DNA from: Glycine soja
Lineage: Eukaryota > Streptophyta > Magnoliopsida > Fabales > Fabaceae
Assembly: GCF_004193775.1 (NCBI RefSeq)
Contig: NC_041006.1
Coordinates: 27,476,566-27,540,565, forward strand
Direction of reading: 5' to 3'
Length of the DNA: 64,000 nucleotides
Part shown: positions 23,930 through 36,189 of the stretch, piece after piece
Numbering within the stretch: position 1 is the stretch's first letter
Layout of the letters: every line of letters begins with the position of its first letter
Translations under genes and position numbers: made by a program
Notes under the pieces: model-generated
The model's database searches: none
Told to the model about the DNA's origin: nothing
What the model saw: the letters and a program-made list of their open reading frames with translations, nothing else

Positions 23930-25330
23930 TATGATTGATATCGACTCTGAAAAATCACCATGTAAAGATGATTGGTATCAACTTCGATTAAAACCTTTAT
24001 GTAAAATGGTTGATATAGACTCAGAAAAAGATAATCTATTAACTCGATTTTCGAAGGTATATTCTACAAAGTCAATTATGAACTTGATTTTTGAATTGAG
24101 TATGCTAAGAATTCAATCATAAAATATCAAGCCACTAAATCGGATTAAGAGCAAATATGCACAATGTATTTCCTTTTTAATGATTAAGTTATTCATTTAG
24201 TTATTGCACAAGTGCACACAACTCATTAAGTTATTAACTCAGTTTGTCAATAAGTATAATCATTTATTAAATAAACTTAGATTTCTAAAGAGTATTCAAC
24301 AAGCTCAATTATGAAATATCACTTGCTATCTTGGTTTTAGAATGAGAGCTTTACAAACTCAATTATCAAACATCACTTACTATCTTGATTTTATAATGGG
24401 TACTTTACGAATTCAATTATGAAATATCACTCGCTATCTCGATTTTAGAACGAGTGCTTTACGAATTCAATTATGAAGTATTAACTCACAATCTCGGTTT
24501 TATATCGAGTACTTCACAAATTCAACTATGAAATGATTAAGTTATTAGCTCGATTATAGAATGAGTACACACAAATTGTTTCATTTTAAATTATTAAGTT
24601 ATTAACTCTGTTTTAAAACATGCACACGCAAATTGTTTCATTTTAAATGAAAGTTATTAGCTCGATTTTAAAACAAGTACACACAAATCATTTCATTTTA
24701 AATTTTAAGTTATTAACTCGATTTTAAAACGAGTATACACAAATTATTTCATTTCAATGTTAAGTAATTAACTCAATTTCATGAGTACACAAATAAATTC
24801 ATTTTGATGTTAAGTTATTAACTTGATTTTTCATATGAATATACATGAATTTACTATACCGGCCAGCCCCTGACTGACCCACGACTTCAAGCCTCTTTGT
24901 GCTTAGGCACTCAAGACTAGAGACCAATCCACGACTTTAAGTATCTTTGTGTTTAGGCACTCAAGGCTAGAGGACCATGTATCATACAAGTCGTTTGTTA
25001 ACTGATCCAAGACTTCTCTCACATGGCTTAGTCTTTGTCGATTGGTTTTTGATAAGTCCTTACTAATAACGGTAAACCATTCTTATAACCCCCCCGGAGC
25101 TATAATAATTGCCCAAAAACCATTATAAGACACCTATAATAATGATTAGCTAGGAGTTAAAGGTAGAGGCGACCGCTTGAAAGCTTAGGAGGAGGCCGTG
25201 TCTATAAGAACCCCGAGGACAAAGTTGAGAAGGTAGATTATAGTAGTCTCAATTGAATGCTTTTGGACTAGGTATCGTAAATATTGTGGAAAACTTAGTT
25301 ACAAGAACACCTATCAAATTGAAATTGAAT
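23930..25330 (+). repeat. LTR-like repeat, copy 2, with tandem array
   Basis: The right part (24860-25310) matches copy 1 at 20995-21400. The left part contains repeated motifs of the type 'atgattgatatcgactctgaaaa' and then the 54-57 bp array listed separately. Internal tandem arrays are common in legume LTRs, so the whole stretch may be one LTR, but its ends are not defined. Confidence 0.5.
24306..24850 (+). repeat. Tandem array, about 10 units of 54-57 bp
   Basis: Four units of 54 bp start at 24306, 24360, 24414 and 24468. They pass into six more diverged units of 50-57 bp starting at about 24541, 24598, 24653, 24709, 24764 and 24814. Each unit centres on a short inverted motif such as CTCGATTTTAGAACGAG. 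Confidence 0.85.
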
Positions 25331-25965
25331 TGGATTGAATCGTTTTTTTTATCTACCAATATTGGTTAGTATTAGATTTTGTTAGAATGTTATTGAAGAG
25401 ATTCGACTCCGGAACCTCTTCTTCCTTTCCCCTTCTTCTTTTAACCCTTAAACTCTTCTTCTCAACCATCAAGTGGATCTTATAATCATCTAAATGATAA
25501 GTTAACAAAATCAAAATAATTGGATTGAATTTTTTTTGGTTGAATGACCTATTTGGTTCTTTACTTTATTTTTAATTTAATTTGATTCTTTATCTTATTT
25601 TTTTGGTTCAATTTTGTTTTTTTATCTTTATAAATTTTCTATCTAATCTGTTATCTTAATTTTTTTTGGTTAAAATAAATTATTTGTCCAAATAAAATAA
25701 AAAACTAAATAAATCCTTTATCTTAATTTTTTAACTGATTTCAGTTCAATTGCTAACAGTCTAGTATTTGGCCATATGGTAACGCATGTGGAAGATAAAA
25801 AAAAACTGAAAATGTAACATGTGAACAAAAATGAACGGATGGAATGGAATGTGAAACTAACTTGACGAAATCCTCAAATGACAGATAAAACAACACTGTT
25901 ACGCCCCATAATTCGAATTCAAAATACGACGTGATATTTCTGTCGCCGTTACGCGCTGTTTTTCT

Positions 25966-25974
25966 GCGCGCCAA
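25966..25974 (-). promoter_or_regulatory. E2F-like site upstream of the cyclin gene
   Basis: On the - strand this reads TTGGCGCGC, close to the E2F/DP core (TTSSCGC type). It lies 27 bp upstream of a TATA box and about 310 bp upstream of the cyclin start codon. Many cell-cycle genes carry such sites. A match this short could be chance. Confidence 0.4.
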
Positions 25975-26000
25975 CACAGCCTGTCTCGCTCGCTCTTCAA

Positions 26001-26006
26001 TATAAA
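26001..26006 (+). promoter_or_regulatory. TATA box of the cyclin D3 gene
   Basis: TATAAA, 283 bp upstream of the start codon. It would place transcription start near 26035 and give a 5' leader of about 250 nt. Confidence 0.5.
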
Positions 26007-26133
26007 CATTAAAATAACAACAACACACGAGAAAAATATTTTTTTTTCCGAGAATAAAAGAAGGAAAAAGGGAAAGAAAAGGACAAGCGTGAAGTGCTTC
26101 TAAGATTAACCCTTTGTTTGATTACCGCATTGG

Positions 26134-26150
26134 TCTCTCTCTCTCTCTCT
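26134..26150 (+). repeat. CT repeat in the cyclin 5' leader
   Basis: A short uninterrupted CT run, as is frequent in plant 5' leaders. Confidence 0.8.
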
Positions 26151-26215
26151 CATTATCTCACTGCGATTCACTCTAGTGAGAGAAAGAAGAGAAGGAAACA
26201 CACGCAGAGTTTAAA

Positions 26216-26248
26216 ATGGCTCTGCGCACCCTCTCTTCGCTGCAATGA
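26216..26248 (+). CDS. Short upstream ORF in the cyclin leader (10 codons)
   Basis: This is the first ATG in the predicted leader, in strong context (AAAATGGCT). It encodes MALRTLSSLQ. Its TGA stop overlaps, as ATGA, an ATG at 26245 that is in frame with the cyclin. Its start looks almost the same as the true cyclin start (AAAATGGCTCT in both). It is out of frame with the cyclin. It could lower or regulate cyclin translation; that is inference. Confidence 0.45.
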   Translation: MALRTLSSLQ

Positions 26249-26283
26249 AGAAACGTTTTTTTTTTCTTCTCCGAAGAAGAAAA

Positions 26284-27733
26284 ATGGCTCTCGGCGACGA
26301 TGCGCAGCACCACTCTCACTCTCCCTCGTTCCTCGATTCCCTTCTCTGCGAAGAGCGAGAAACGTTCGAGGAAGACTTTGACGCGAACGGTGACGAGTGC
26401 GAGACCGAAAACAACGACCCCTCTGTGATAAAGTCGCAACCTTTGCCCTTGGTTTTGTACGACAATGACCTGTTCTGGGAAGACGACGAGCTCGTGTCGT
26501 TAATCGCGAAAGAGGGAGAGACCCATTTGCGTTCTTTTTCTGATGGGGCCCTGGAAGGGCCTCGTGTTGAAGCTGTGAACTGGGTTTCGAAAGTTTCTGG
26601 GCACTATGGGTTCTCTGCTTTGACCACTGTTCTTGCTGTTAACTACTTCGATAGGTTCATCACAAGTTTGAAGTTTCAGAGGGACAAGCCGTGGATGACA
26701 CAGCTCGCTGCTGTTGCTTGTTTGTCCCTTGCTGCGAAAACAGAAGAGACCCATGTGCCACTCCTCTTGGACCTTCAAGTATGCTTTTGCCTTTGAGATT
26801 ATGAAGCCTAGGTGTTTGTTCATATGACTTTTTCTTTTGTTTTGTTTCTTATGCATTGGTATTTGGTTTTTTTTGGTTAGGTGGAGGAGTCAAGGTTTGT
26901 GTTTGAGGCAAAGACTATTCAGAGAATGGAGCTGCTGGTGCTGTCAACTCTTAAGTGGAGGATGCTTCCGGTGACCCCAATTTCCTTCTTTGAACACATT
27001 GTGAGAAGGCTTGGTTTGAAAAGTCGCTTGCATTGGGAGTTTCTGTGGCGTTGTGAGCGGGTTCTTCTCAATATCATTGCGGGTATGCAACATTTTGTAG
27101 TTTGGATTTAATGCTAATTAGTGAGACACTAGATAGATACTCCATTCATGTTAAGCCAATCGGGGTTGTGCCATTATGATTGCTGATTTCTGTATATGGA
27201 ATGTCATAAATTGTTGTCAGATTCAAGGGTTATGAGTTATCTTCCTTCTACATTGGCTGCTGCGACAATGATCCATGTTATTAAAGAAATTGAATCATTT
27301 AATGCGACTGAGTACATTGATCAGCTTCTGGGTTTACTAAAGATTAGCGAGGTTTGTCTCTTAAACTTTGGTTCTGTGTCTGTCTTGAATTTTCAAATCT
27401 GTTATTGATTTGGTGAGTAATTGGAAAATGTTGGTGGTGATCTTACAGGAACAAGTGAACAAGTGCTACAGAATCATACAGAAACTATTAGGTTGCCATG
27501 AAGGCATTTACGGCCTTCCCCAGAAATGCAAGCGACTATCTGAATTGGGTAGCCCGAGTGCTGTTACTGATGCATCTTTCAGTTGTGATAGCTCAAATGA
27601 TTCATGGGCCGTGTCATCATCAGTCTCACTTTCACTGGAGCCGCAGTTGAAGAGGAGAAGATCTCAGGACCAGCAAATGCGATTGCCTTCTGTTAGTCGT
27701 GTGTCAATTGATGTTCTTAATAGCCCTCATTAA
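26284..27733 (+). CDS. CYCD3: D3-type cyclin
   Basis: Four exons: 26284-26778, 26881-27082, 27221-27351 and 27449-27733, all with GT-AG introns, giving 370 aa, a normal length for CYCD3. It is the regulatory subunit of CDKA that phosphorylates retinoblastoma-related protein at G1/S in the nucleus. Visible features: the RB-binding LxCxE motif at residues 20-24 (LLCEE); the cyclin N domain at about 60-190 with EAVNWVSKVSGHYGF and VNYFDRF; the cyclin C domain at about 190-280; and a Ser/Pro-rich, PEST-like tail with a KRRR patch, typical of unstable D cyclins. I chose ATG 26284 (MALGDD) as the family-like start. An in-frame ATG at 26245 would add 13 basic/Phe-rich residues and lies right after the short upstream ORF. 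The D3 subgroup is judged from the overall layout; a D-type identity is certain. Confidence 0.95.
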
Positions 27734-30700
27734 TAATGATCTTAGTATTTACTTCAAATGTGGTAGCTTTCTTTCATATCAATCTGGCAGTTATGTTATT
27801 GAAATGCAACTAAATTATGTTCTTAGTTATAGACATTTCTAGCCAAAATTTGAAAATTAATGAGGCAGAGACTTAGATACCCTTCTCCACTTGTAAGTCT
27901 ACCTGAGTTATACTTTCAGTGCAGTTTTTACTCATCTTACACTGATATTTGACAATATGCGCAATCATTAGATTTTCTTTGCATATCATCTGCCGATCCC
28001 CCAGTTTATGCAGATTAAGAACTGCATACAGATATTGCTAAGTGCTAACTGTTAATCAAAGATGGGTGAAATGTCTTAAGTGATACATTATACTACTATT
28101 TAACAACGAATCTCAAGATCAAACCAAACCCAATAGAAATAAAATGTTAGCCCTCTTGGTCTAGGAGATGCTTGTGATTTCTTCTATCCATGCCATTCCT
28201 TTCTGTTACTTCCCTAATGGGGACAGCGTACACTCACATGGAGATGGAGCCCCATCTTTCAAAAAACATATATTCACTTTTCTGGCCATCCCAATCTGTT
28301 TGCATCTGATGCTAGTCTGGCCATTTTGTTTGTCACCGAATTAGATATTAGCATTTTTTTTTGTTATACAGGAGAATTGTAAAACTCAACTGTAATTTTA
28401 AGGGCAGGATTTTGGTGATTTGCTTAATTTGTGATCATGCTTTCTAAACATTAAGCTGTAAAACAGTGCAGTTATAATTGCTTCTATTGAGTCACCCTAA
28501 TTGGTTCTATTGTAGTTTAGCTAACTTAGTTCTGCATTCCAGCTTGTATATACACAGCCCTGCGTTTGGTAATGCTCGCAGAAAAAAAACGACTGTAGGT
28601 TGAAGTTTATGGGTGTTCGAAAGTCGTATTATATTCGTATCTCATATTTTACCGGTTTGAAAATAAATTTGAACATTTGACTTTTAAGCGATTCGGTGTC
28701 CCTTAGTTAAGCAAATAAGACGTTGCACTGTAATATTTTATTTTTTAAGAAATATCAGGACCACTTAACAAAGTACATAGATTAAGTAAAAAGGGACATC
28801 AAAATCATCTAAAACTAAGGAACACTGGAACAATCACCGTGCACCAGAATCTGTTTACCGATACTTTGGTCCTCTTAGTCACTTTCGGTCTCAGTACAAA
28901 TAATTTATTGCAACATTTGCAGTAATACCATTATTTGAGTATATGCATGTCCATGTGAAAAAGCCGAGCTGCTATTCTTAGCAAAAGAAAAACTAAGATG
29001 ATGAGTACCTAGAGATGGGCTTTCATATTATTGCTTGTTGTATTCCTTGTCATTATCAAGTGAAATGGTCAAAACAGAAAACGCATTAGCACAATAAAAT
29101 ATTTTTAAACTGAGTTTTCAAGCAGATGTGGTACTTGACAATACAACAACAAAAAATAGATGATGGGTGAAAGGGTGATTTCTCTCTGAAATTTTGAACC
29201 TTTAGGACCCTTGTCTGAACATTATGTGTGGAAAGCGAAAATAATTGAGCAAGGTTGACAACGTAGGCTTCCATTGGGAACAAGAGAAAATGGGGTTTCT
29301 GGACTCTCACTAAAGACCACCAAGTACCCAAAAAAGATCAAAGAGAAAAAGGGCATGTAGACCGGTCACCACTCACTGGACGCATATTTTTGAAAATGAC
29401 TGGCCATAAAATGGTAAACCTCTGATTTGGGGAGGTTACTTTGTTTCTACTGTGGTCCTGTTTCTTTGCTTTTGTCACCCTGAGTTGGTTATGGTTCGCT
29501 ATATGTAGCAGATGCATGATGTCCTTGTTATGATGGTTTGCAATACTCCACAGCATGAGGGGTTTTCAAAGTGACAGCTATATATTCCTGCCAAATAATA
29601 ATTCTGGGTGTTATGATGAGTCCTCTATCGAGAGTCAAATTCGGTAGTTACTTTAGGCGCTTTCTCAATTCTTTATAAGAGGAGTAGCTGAAGTTATTCT
29701 TGTCTTGATTAATTGGTTATAAGGTTGTTTAGCAAACATTTTTTCCTACTTTTGGCAAAATAAATCTTTTCCACATATTTACTCACCAACCAAAAAGCCT
29801 ACTGAAAACAAGAAGCGTGATTACTAAGCGCATTGATCATGTGGTTATTTTAGTATTCCAAGTCTTGTTTCTCTAAAACTGATTTTTTAGGTAAAATTTC
29901 ACTCTCAAATATACTTTTAAGAAATGACTATACATAATTTTAAATTGATTTTACTCTCAAATATACTTTTCAACCCTCTTACCGTAAATCCAAACATACC
30001 TTACTAAAAGCAAGAAGACTCTAATATAGTTTCACTCTCACAAGGATAAGAGAGAAATAGAGCAAAACTTATTAGCTAATAATCTCTATAGTCAAAACTT
30101 GTTTACACCTGTGTGTATGGGGATCAAAGTATGAATCAATGTGTATACGACTATTCTCAGTGAAATGATTCTCGTACGTACACAACCAAGAGACAGGTAA
30201 GGTGCACGATGATATCTGAAGTAGCTACCTAGCATCAATGCTACAGACAAGCTGAGCATGCTCCCCATGCACGTGGTTATTATTTGCCTTGTTATTTTCG
30301 TGGTAAATGCCAAATTCTTGCAAACCAGTTATGTTTGAACATTCATACACTACATTGGCTTAATTATTTGGCCCTGAAGTGTTTGAGCAACGAGACCAAA
30401 ATACAGTTTCCGTGCGCGGGAATAATTTCTAGCGAAGCATCTATATAACCTTCATTTTTTTTTTAATTGTAGGCCCAAATAGACCATAGCACGAATAGGG
30501 CAAGAACATGTATACTGATTATATTGTCCGGGTACGCAGTGACTTATCCAAACCTACATACTAGAGGATATCACATTATCACAGTATTGCGTCAACTTTT
30601 TTATTTTTTTGTTGGCAATTTTTTTTTGATTGGCATATAACTCCAACCCTTATCTTCCTCCCCCTCAGCGATCGAACCACCTTATAACTTTCATCACGTC

Positions 30701-33018
30701 AACTTAATGCAAAAATTATAATCTAAAATTAGATTTGATAGAGGAAAACAAATGTACACTGGGTTACTTATTTCGCTAATAATTCATTTTAGAGTTATTC
30801 TTTATCTCATTATTTATTTTCTTAATATCTAATGATTTTAATAAATAACTAGTTTTAATTATTACATCATTTTATAATTTTAATTGGATAATATTTTCTT
30901 AAAATTTACTATTAGATTGAAAGCTTCTTTTACAAAGACCAAATATGTAAAATTTTATATTAATTCAAAATTATTTATTACCCCATTCATATAGATTAAA
31001 ATCAACTTAATATAAATATTTCAAAATATATTATTTAATTACCTTGTTATGTTGTTTAATTTTGATAAAATTTGATACAAATAATCTTAATAATGTGTAA
31101 ATATAATACAACGGTTTGATTAATAAAAATCATATTTTATATTAAGTTATAAAAATAATATAATAGTAGTTAAAATTACACTAATAAATTTAATCCCTCC
31201 TCGTACATGATCTAATTGTTACTAGATAATGGATGACTTAATAAGCAACAACAATTACTAGAATAAATTTTGAATTTAGATCTCATTCAACTTTAAAAGT
31301 TAATTAATGAAATAAAAATGGACTCTCACACATGGTTTTAATCATATCATTAGTGAACTTGTTTTAATCATATCATTAGTGAACTGGGATCTATAAAATT
31401 TCCTTTTGACATTTTTTGGCATAGGGAAGGTAAGGGAATTAACAATGGTTAAATATAAGATTAAAACATAATGAACAAGTTAAAGATAGAGATTATTTAA
31501 GAAGAGACAGAATAGTTCACATGTGATATAACAGAGCTGAAAAGTAAGTAGTGGTTGAGCAACAACTATAGAAGTTTGTTTTCTATACATTTAGGGACAA
31601 AATGTCAACAACACTAGTACTTTTGTTTCTGCAATGGTGTGAACAGAAACAAAGAAGTTCAGAGAGTAGGAACAGCAGGAAATTTCGCGAAAACTTGTCT
31701 TTGGTCATCCTAATGTACTACTGCAGGCTAAATACATAACAAAAATGGTTGTCAATTGTGTTTAAGACAATCAACAACTCCTTTGAATTTTGAAAGAACA
31801 GATGCTGCCTGTGACAGTGTGAAGTTTCCGCCAGAGTTATGCAGCTCGTAATTTTGAGCAGAGTGGGCCATTCCTCTCAACGTATGATTTGCTTTTTGGT
31901 CTATTATGTTCTTGAGTGGTCAAAATCCTTGTTAACCACCATTATAATTTTTTCACAATTAGTCACAGCAGCAGAGGTTAAGGTTAAAGGTATGTCGTGC
32001 ATTTTCTGTCAAAATTGAAGTGATATTGTGGTCGAATGTACCTTTATGTTTTATAACATGATTCTGTCATAATAAATGATGCCTAAGTCACATTTACAGT
32101 TAGAGTGACATTAATCAGGTAAATTCCTACATCAGTCTTTAGGATTGTAAAAATCAATGATTTCAGTCCCCAACTTTACAAAATCATCATTTTAATTCCT
32201 AACTTTACAAAATGTCATTCAGTCAGGGGTTATGTACGAATTTAAAAAAATGATTAAAGTGATTCACACTTATAATATCATTACTAACGCGGAGGTTTAC
32301 TCGACATGATCACTAGTCACAACTTTGCTAACTTTAGCTTGCACATTGCATACAACATTAAAACTCTTAATTTTCTTCGTAAATATTTATATAAAAAAAA
32401 GGAAAAATGGATTGCTCTTTTGCATAAGCTAAGATCAACTTATATATTTTATACAAGTTCATATCATTTTACTTTTTCAAAAGTTAAATACATAAGTTAG
32501 CTTATAAAGAAGTTCAATACATTTTACTTTCTTATTTTCTTCTATTATTAAGTGTTTATAAAAAAAATGATTTAAATAGGTTTTACATTTACATAGGCTC
32601 AAGAAACAACTTACAGAATAAGTTTTTCTATGAGATTTTTTTTAGAGGATCTATGAGATTTATTAAGTATTAGTAAATAAGAATTATTTTAATTTTAACA
32701 TAATTGTGTGAAAAAATCAATAAATACTTGTGGATTTGAGTGATATTGAACTCAATCATTTTAAGTAAAGTCTTATGTTTGAGTTTTATGAATGAAAAAG
32801 ATGTCCCTGAAAGAAAAGATCACGCTAAAGGTGATTTGCCCGTTCAAGATCTCATATGAGTTATCACCAAAGTTGGTATATACTCAACCAATATTATGAC
32901 GACCCAAAAAATATTTGTGTGGAGAAACTATTAGGTGTAAAACAATTTTTACATTATTGTCCAATTTTAAATTGATGTATCGTTTAATGAGTTTGATTTT
33001 ATTAAAAAATATATGAGA
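27734..33018. other. Intergenic, no gene recognised
   Basis: Starts with the cyclin 3' region. Only short ORFs without domains are present. A 27-bp direct duplication ('ttttaatcatatcattagtgaact') occurs at 31336-31384. At 29880-30000 'actctcaaatatactttt' occurs twice. No transposon ends could be supported. Confidence 0.5.
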
Positions 33019-33027
33019 TATAAAAAA

Positions 33028-33361
33028 GATTTAATTACATTTTTTGTCTCTAAAGTTTCAAAATGTCCTGAGTTGTCCCTCATTATTTTTATGAATTTTA
33101 CCCTCCAATTTATAAAACATTGCAAATTTTGCTCCATGTAAAAAAATAACCGCAATTAAGATATTTTGCGGTGATTTTTCCTTTAAATCACCACAATTAA
33201 GACAATTTTGTGATGATTTTTTCATTAATTATGTCAAAATTTTTAGGAGGAGGAAAAATTCATAATGTTTGATAAAATGTAGGGCAAAATTTGTGAAAAA
33301 AAAATTGGAAACAAAATTTATAATATTGTAAAACTTTAGAAGTAAAAAATATAATTAAACC
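33028..33361. mobile_element. MULE-type MITE with perfect 9-bp target duplication
   Basis: 334 bp. The flanks are TATAAAAAA on both sides (33019-33027 and 33362-33370). Terminal inverted repeats: left GATTTAATTACATTTTTTG, right (reverse complement) GGTTTAATTATATTTTTTA, continuing into 'ctctaaagttt' versus 'ttctaaagttt'. A 9-bp duplication is the hallmark of Mutator-like elements. No coding capacity. Confidence 0.88.
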
Positions 33362-33370
33362 TATAAAAAA

Positions 33371-34164
33371 ATTGTATCAATACGTTGACAAAAATAGTAA
33401 AATACTTAGTAAGGGATATGTCAAGAGGCAATCCTAAAAATATAGGCTTCCTGAACATTAGAAAGAACCTAACCCAGCTCTTGACCAAATGGGGCTCAAG
33501 CTAGCTGCCCGTATGTACATGGACCAACCAAATCAATAGCCTAAAGTTCATGCCACTTTGTGCTAAAAAATTTGTAAGCATATAAAGCTTGCAAGTATGG
33601 CTCTCTTTTGGACCTCTATTCTTATTGACTTCTTGAACTCAATTCTGGATTAAGACATGTTTCATAGTTTTATTTTCCATGGCTTAAAGTCTTAAACGAA
33701 TAATATATTGTGATTAAAATGTGGCTCCCCAGCGGTGGGCCTGACAAAGTAAATGTAAACCTAGTTTCATATGTTATTCCGTAGGGTAGTGCTTCCTGCA
33801 CTTCCTTTTTTTTCTTTTGGAATGTAAAATTACATTCTGGAATACACTCTCTTTAGCTTCCTGAATAACTATTTCGGAAAGTTAAAAAACATTCTTGGAA
33901 AGAATGCAGTAAGCAACATGGGAGTGTTAGTAATAACCTATTCTGAAACACTTGTAACAGTAATGTGTAATGCAGCATCCCTAAGTTCAACCTACAATGA
34001 ATATGTTTATCAAGCAAGATGATTACAACACCATTATTTCATTTTAAGTCGAAAAGCTAATCATGCAAGTTTGAAATTTAGACTACTCAGAAGAAGGATA
34101 TTGCATACACATGGGAAAATACCAGATTGGCAGATTGCAGATAAAATGAAGTTAATAAAGTGAC
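33371..34164. other. Non-coding
   Basis: No gene or repeat boundary seen. Confidence 0.5.
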
Positions 34165-34290
34165 CTCATCCATCAACCTATGGAGCCCATCTCTGGCTTC
34201 AACAATTCTTCTATCTCTATCATTACTATCTAACTCAAAGATAAGACCTTTTGCATTATGAAAATAGTGCCTCCACATTGGTCAAATCTT
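34165..34290 (-). pseudogene. ARF-type GTPase exon remnant
   Basis: On the - strand the reading is [30 protein letters not shown], then [14 protein letters not shown], followed by GT. This matches the conserved middle exon of ADP-ribosylation factors (WRHYFQNTQGLIF...DSNDRDR.VEARDELHRML). There is a stop where Arg is expected, one extra Arg in RDRR, and several substitutions. The upstream GTP-binding loop and the downstream NKQD exon were not found nearby. An orphan exon that still ends in a donor-like GT suggests a fragment of genomic origin, not a processed copy. Confidence 0.8.
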
Positions 34291-36189
34291 CATAAGAATT
34301 GGAAAGAAAACAAATCACTGTAGTTTACTTGTAACTCTTGCAAAATATATGGTCATAATTTTACTCATGAATCTATGTAATACTTCGACATAAGTCAGCA
34401 AATACCGCACTACAAGCAGAGCTTAAATACTTGGAAAAAAATACACAACTACATCCCAAATACGAGAAATTATTAAGTGGTTCTAGACTAATATGTCTGC
34501 ATTAATCTTTACATGATGACATATAGTTAAGTGTTATTAATTATTTATCATAAATTGAAAAACTTGAATACATGCCACGTAGACATTGGTTGGAAGCACA
34601 GACATGTGGTGGTCTTACTATACCTATTGAGGGTTGAGGCCCATGAATCACAGGTTGTATCATGTCCTATCCTCCCACATCTTGAAACTGACATTTGAGC
34701 ACTTAACAGTCTCAACCTTAAAACCCGCTCAGACTCATTTGTTTTTTGAAATTTCCTCTCAGCATAATTCACAAAGGGAGCACATGGAAGAATTTATTTG
34801 ATCTTATGAAAGCCACTATTTTATAAACTCTTCAATAAACTTAACCTACCAAGATAAGCTAGCTAAGCTTGTTAGATTTGTTGGTCAATACCATCAATTA
34901 CGCTTTTAAAAACCAATGACATACTTACAAAGAAGTGAAAGAACTATAGCTAGTTCAGAGATGGTGAAGATCGAACTAAACAAGTTTTGATTAACAGTGG
35001 CTGTTTTTGTTTTAATAGTATTAGAGATATAGATTAGTTCAGTTAATTACAAGTTAATTATTAAGTTAGTTAATTAGTTACAAATTAGTTATTTTTGTAA
35101 CCAATTATGTAACATTACTAGCATTAGTTATATAAGGATGAATGTATTCATATAAAAACTGATTTACTCATTTTTAGCATTATCCAAATTAATATTCAGT
35201 TTTTCTTTTCTCTTTTCATCTTTCTATCTTAACTTTATCAAATAGTGATTGGAACACATGCCTATTGCCAGCAGCTAGTGCATTCATCTTCAGATTTCTG
35301 TGTCTTCTTTGGATTTGTAACTCATCCGAAAGCCACAAGAATGAACTAGGCAATTATGGTCCTTGCAAATAGTTTGATAATTATGTCCATTTACATTGAA
35401 CACTGGGAGACAGAATTGAGACAGGATGATAAGAAAAGATTTTTGTACTGTTCTAAAGTCTTATATAGAACTTATGATTTCAATTATTTCGTAGGTTTCA
35501 ACATAAGACTTGCAAATTAATTATCCCACTGCCATCTATAAGAAATTGTTTTAAAAACAAAGAAGAGGAATTTCAGAATAGAATCATGTAGCTCGTACAT
35601 TCTCTATAAATATATGTCACATCAATAATGAAGAGTATGCTGTATGTTTTCTTTCGTCGTTTTGTTGTTAATTCTCATGTTAGAGAGATTTTCTCTATTT
35701 TGCAGTTCCCTTCATAGAAAACCCTTTGTTTTAACTTTTTAAGTTTGACGTTCCAACAACCTCGAACCGGTGGCAGAACCATTCCTTTAGTATAGGATAG
35801 AGAACTTTGTCTGCTTCCCCATAAAAAACATTTTTCGCATCAACAATGAAAAGTGAGTTTAGTTGTTTACTATTGAGTATTGAGCATCAAGAAGATTTTT
35901 TTTTTTTTTTAAATTGAGTATTGAGCATCATAATATCTTCCTTCTTCTATGAGCCTTTTGTTTTTCATAGTGCATAACTACCCTTTATTATTGTGATGAG
36001 TCCACTGAATTAGATCTTTAAGATTTAGGTGCCGTGTAGACAATCTCATGATACTAGTTAAGGATAGAAATAAGTTAATTCGCTCATTAGGATTTATAGC
36101 CTAATTTACATCATTCTCAAAGGCTTTGTTCTTCTTTTTTTTTTTTTAAAAAAAAAACCTATCTAGTTGAAAATACTATTTTTTAAAAA
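34291..36189. other. Non-coding; possible small LTR at about 34.98-35.27 kb
   Basis: No gene. At 35030-35140 'gttagttaattagttac'-type repeats precede 'tatataaggatg', resembling the promoter part of small copia LTRs, but no matching second copy, primer site or target duplication was found. Homopolymer A and T runs occur near 35899 and 36137. Confidence 0.35.

Noticed and set aside
26245..26283. In-frame ATG at 26245 as the cyclin start
   Set aside because: It adds a Phe/Arg run unlike D cyclins and follows the uORF directly. The family-like start MALG is at 26284. Kept as a possible alternative.
34980..35270. Possible small copia LTR
   Set aside because: Only the promoter-like AT pattern supports it; no second copy, primer site or target duplication found.
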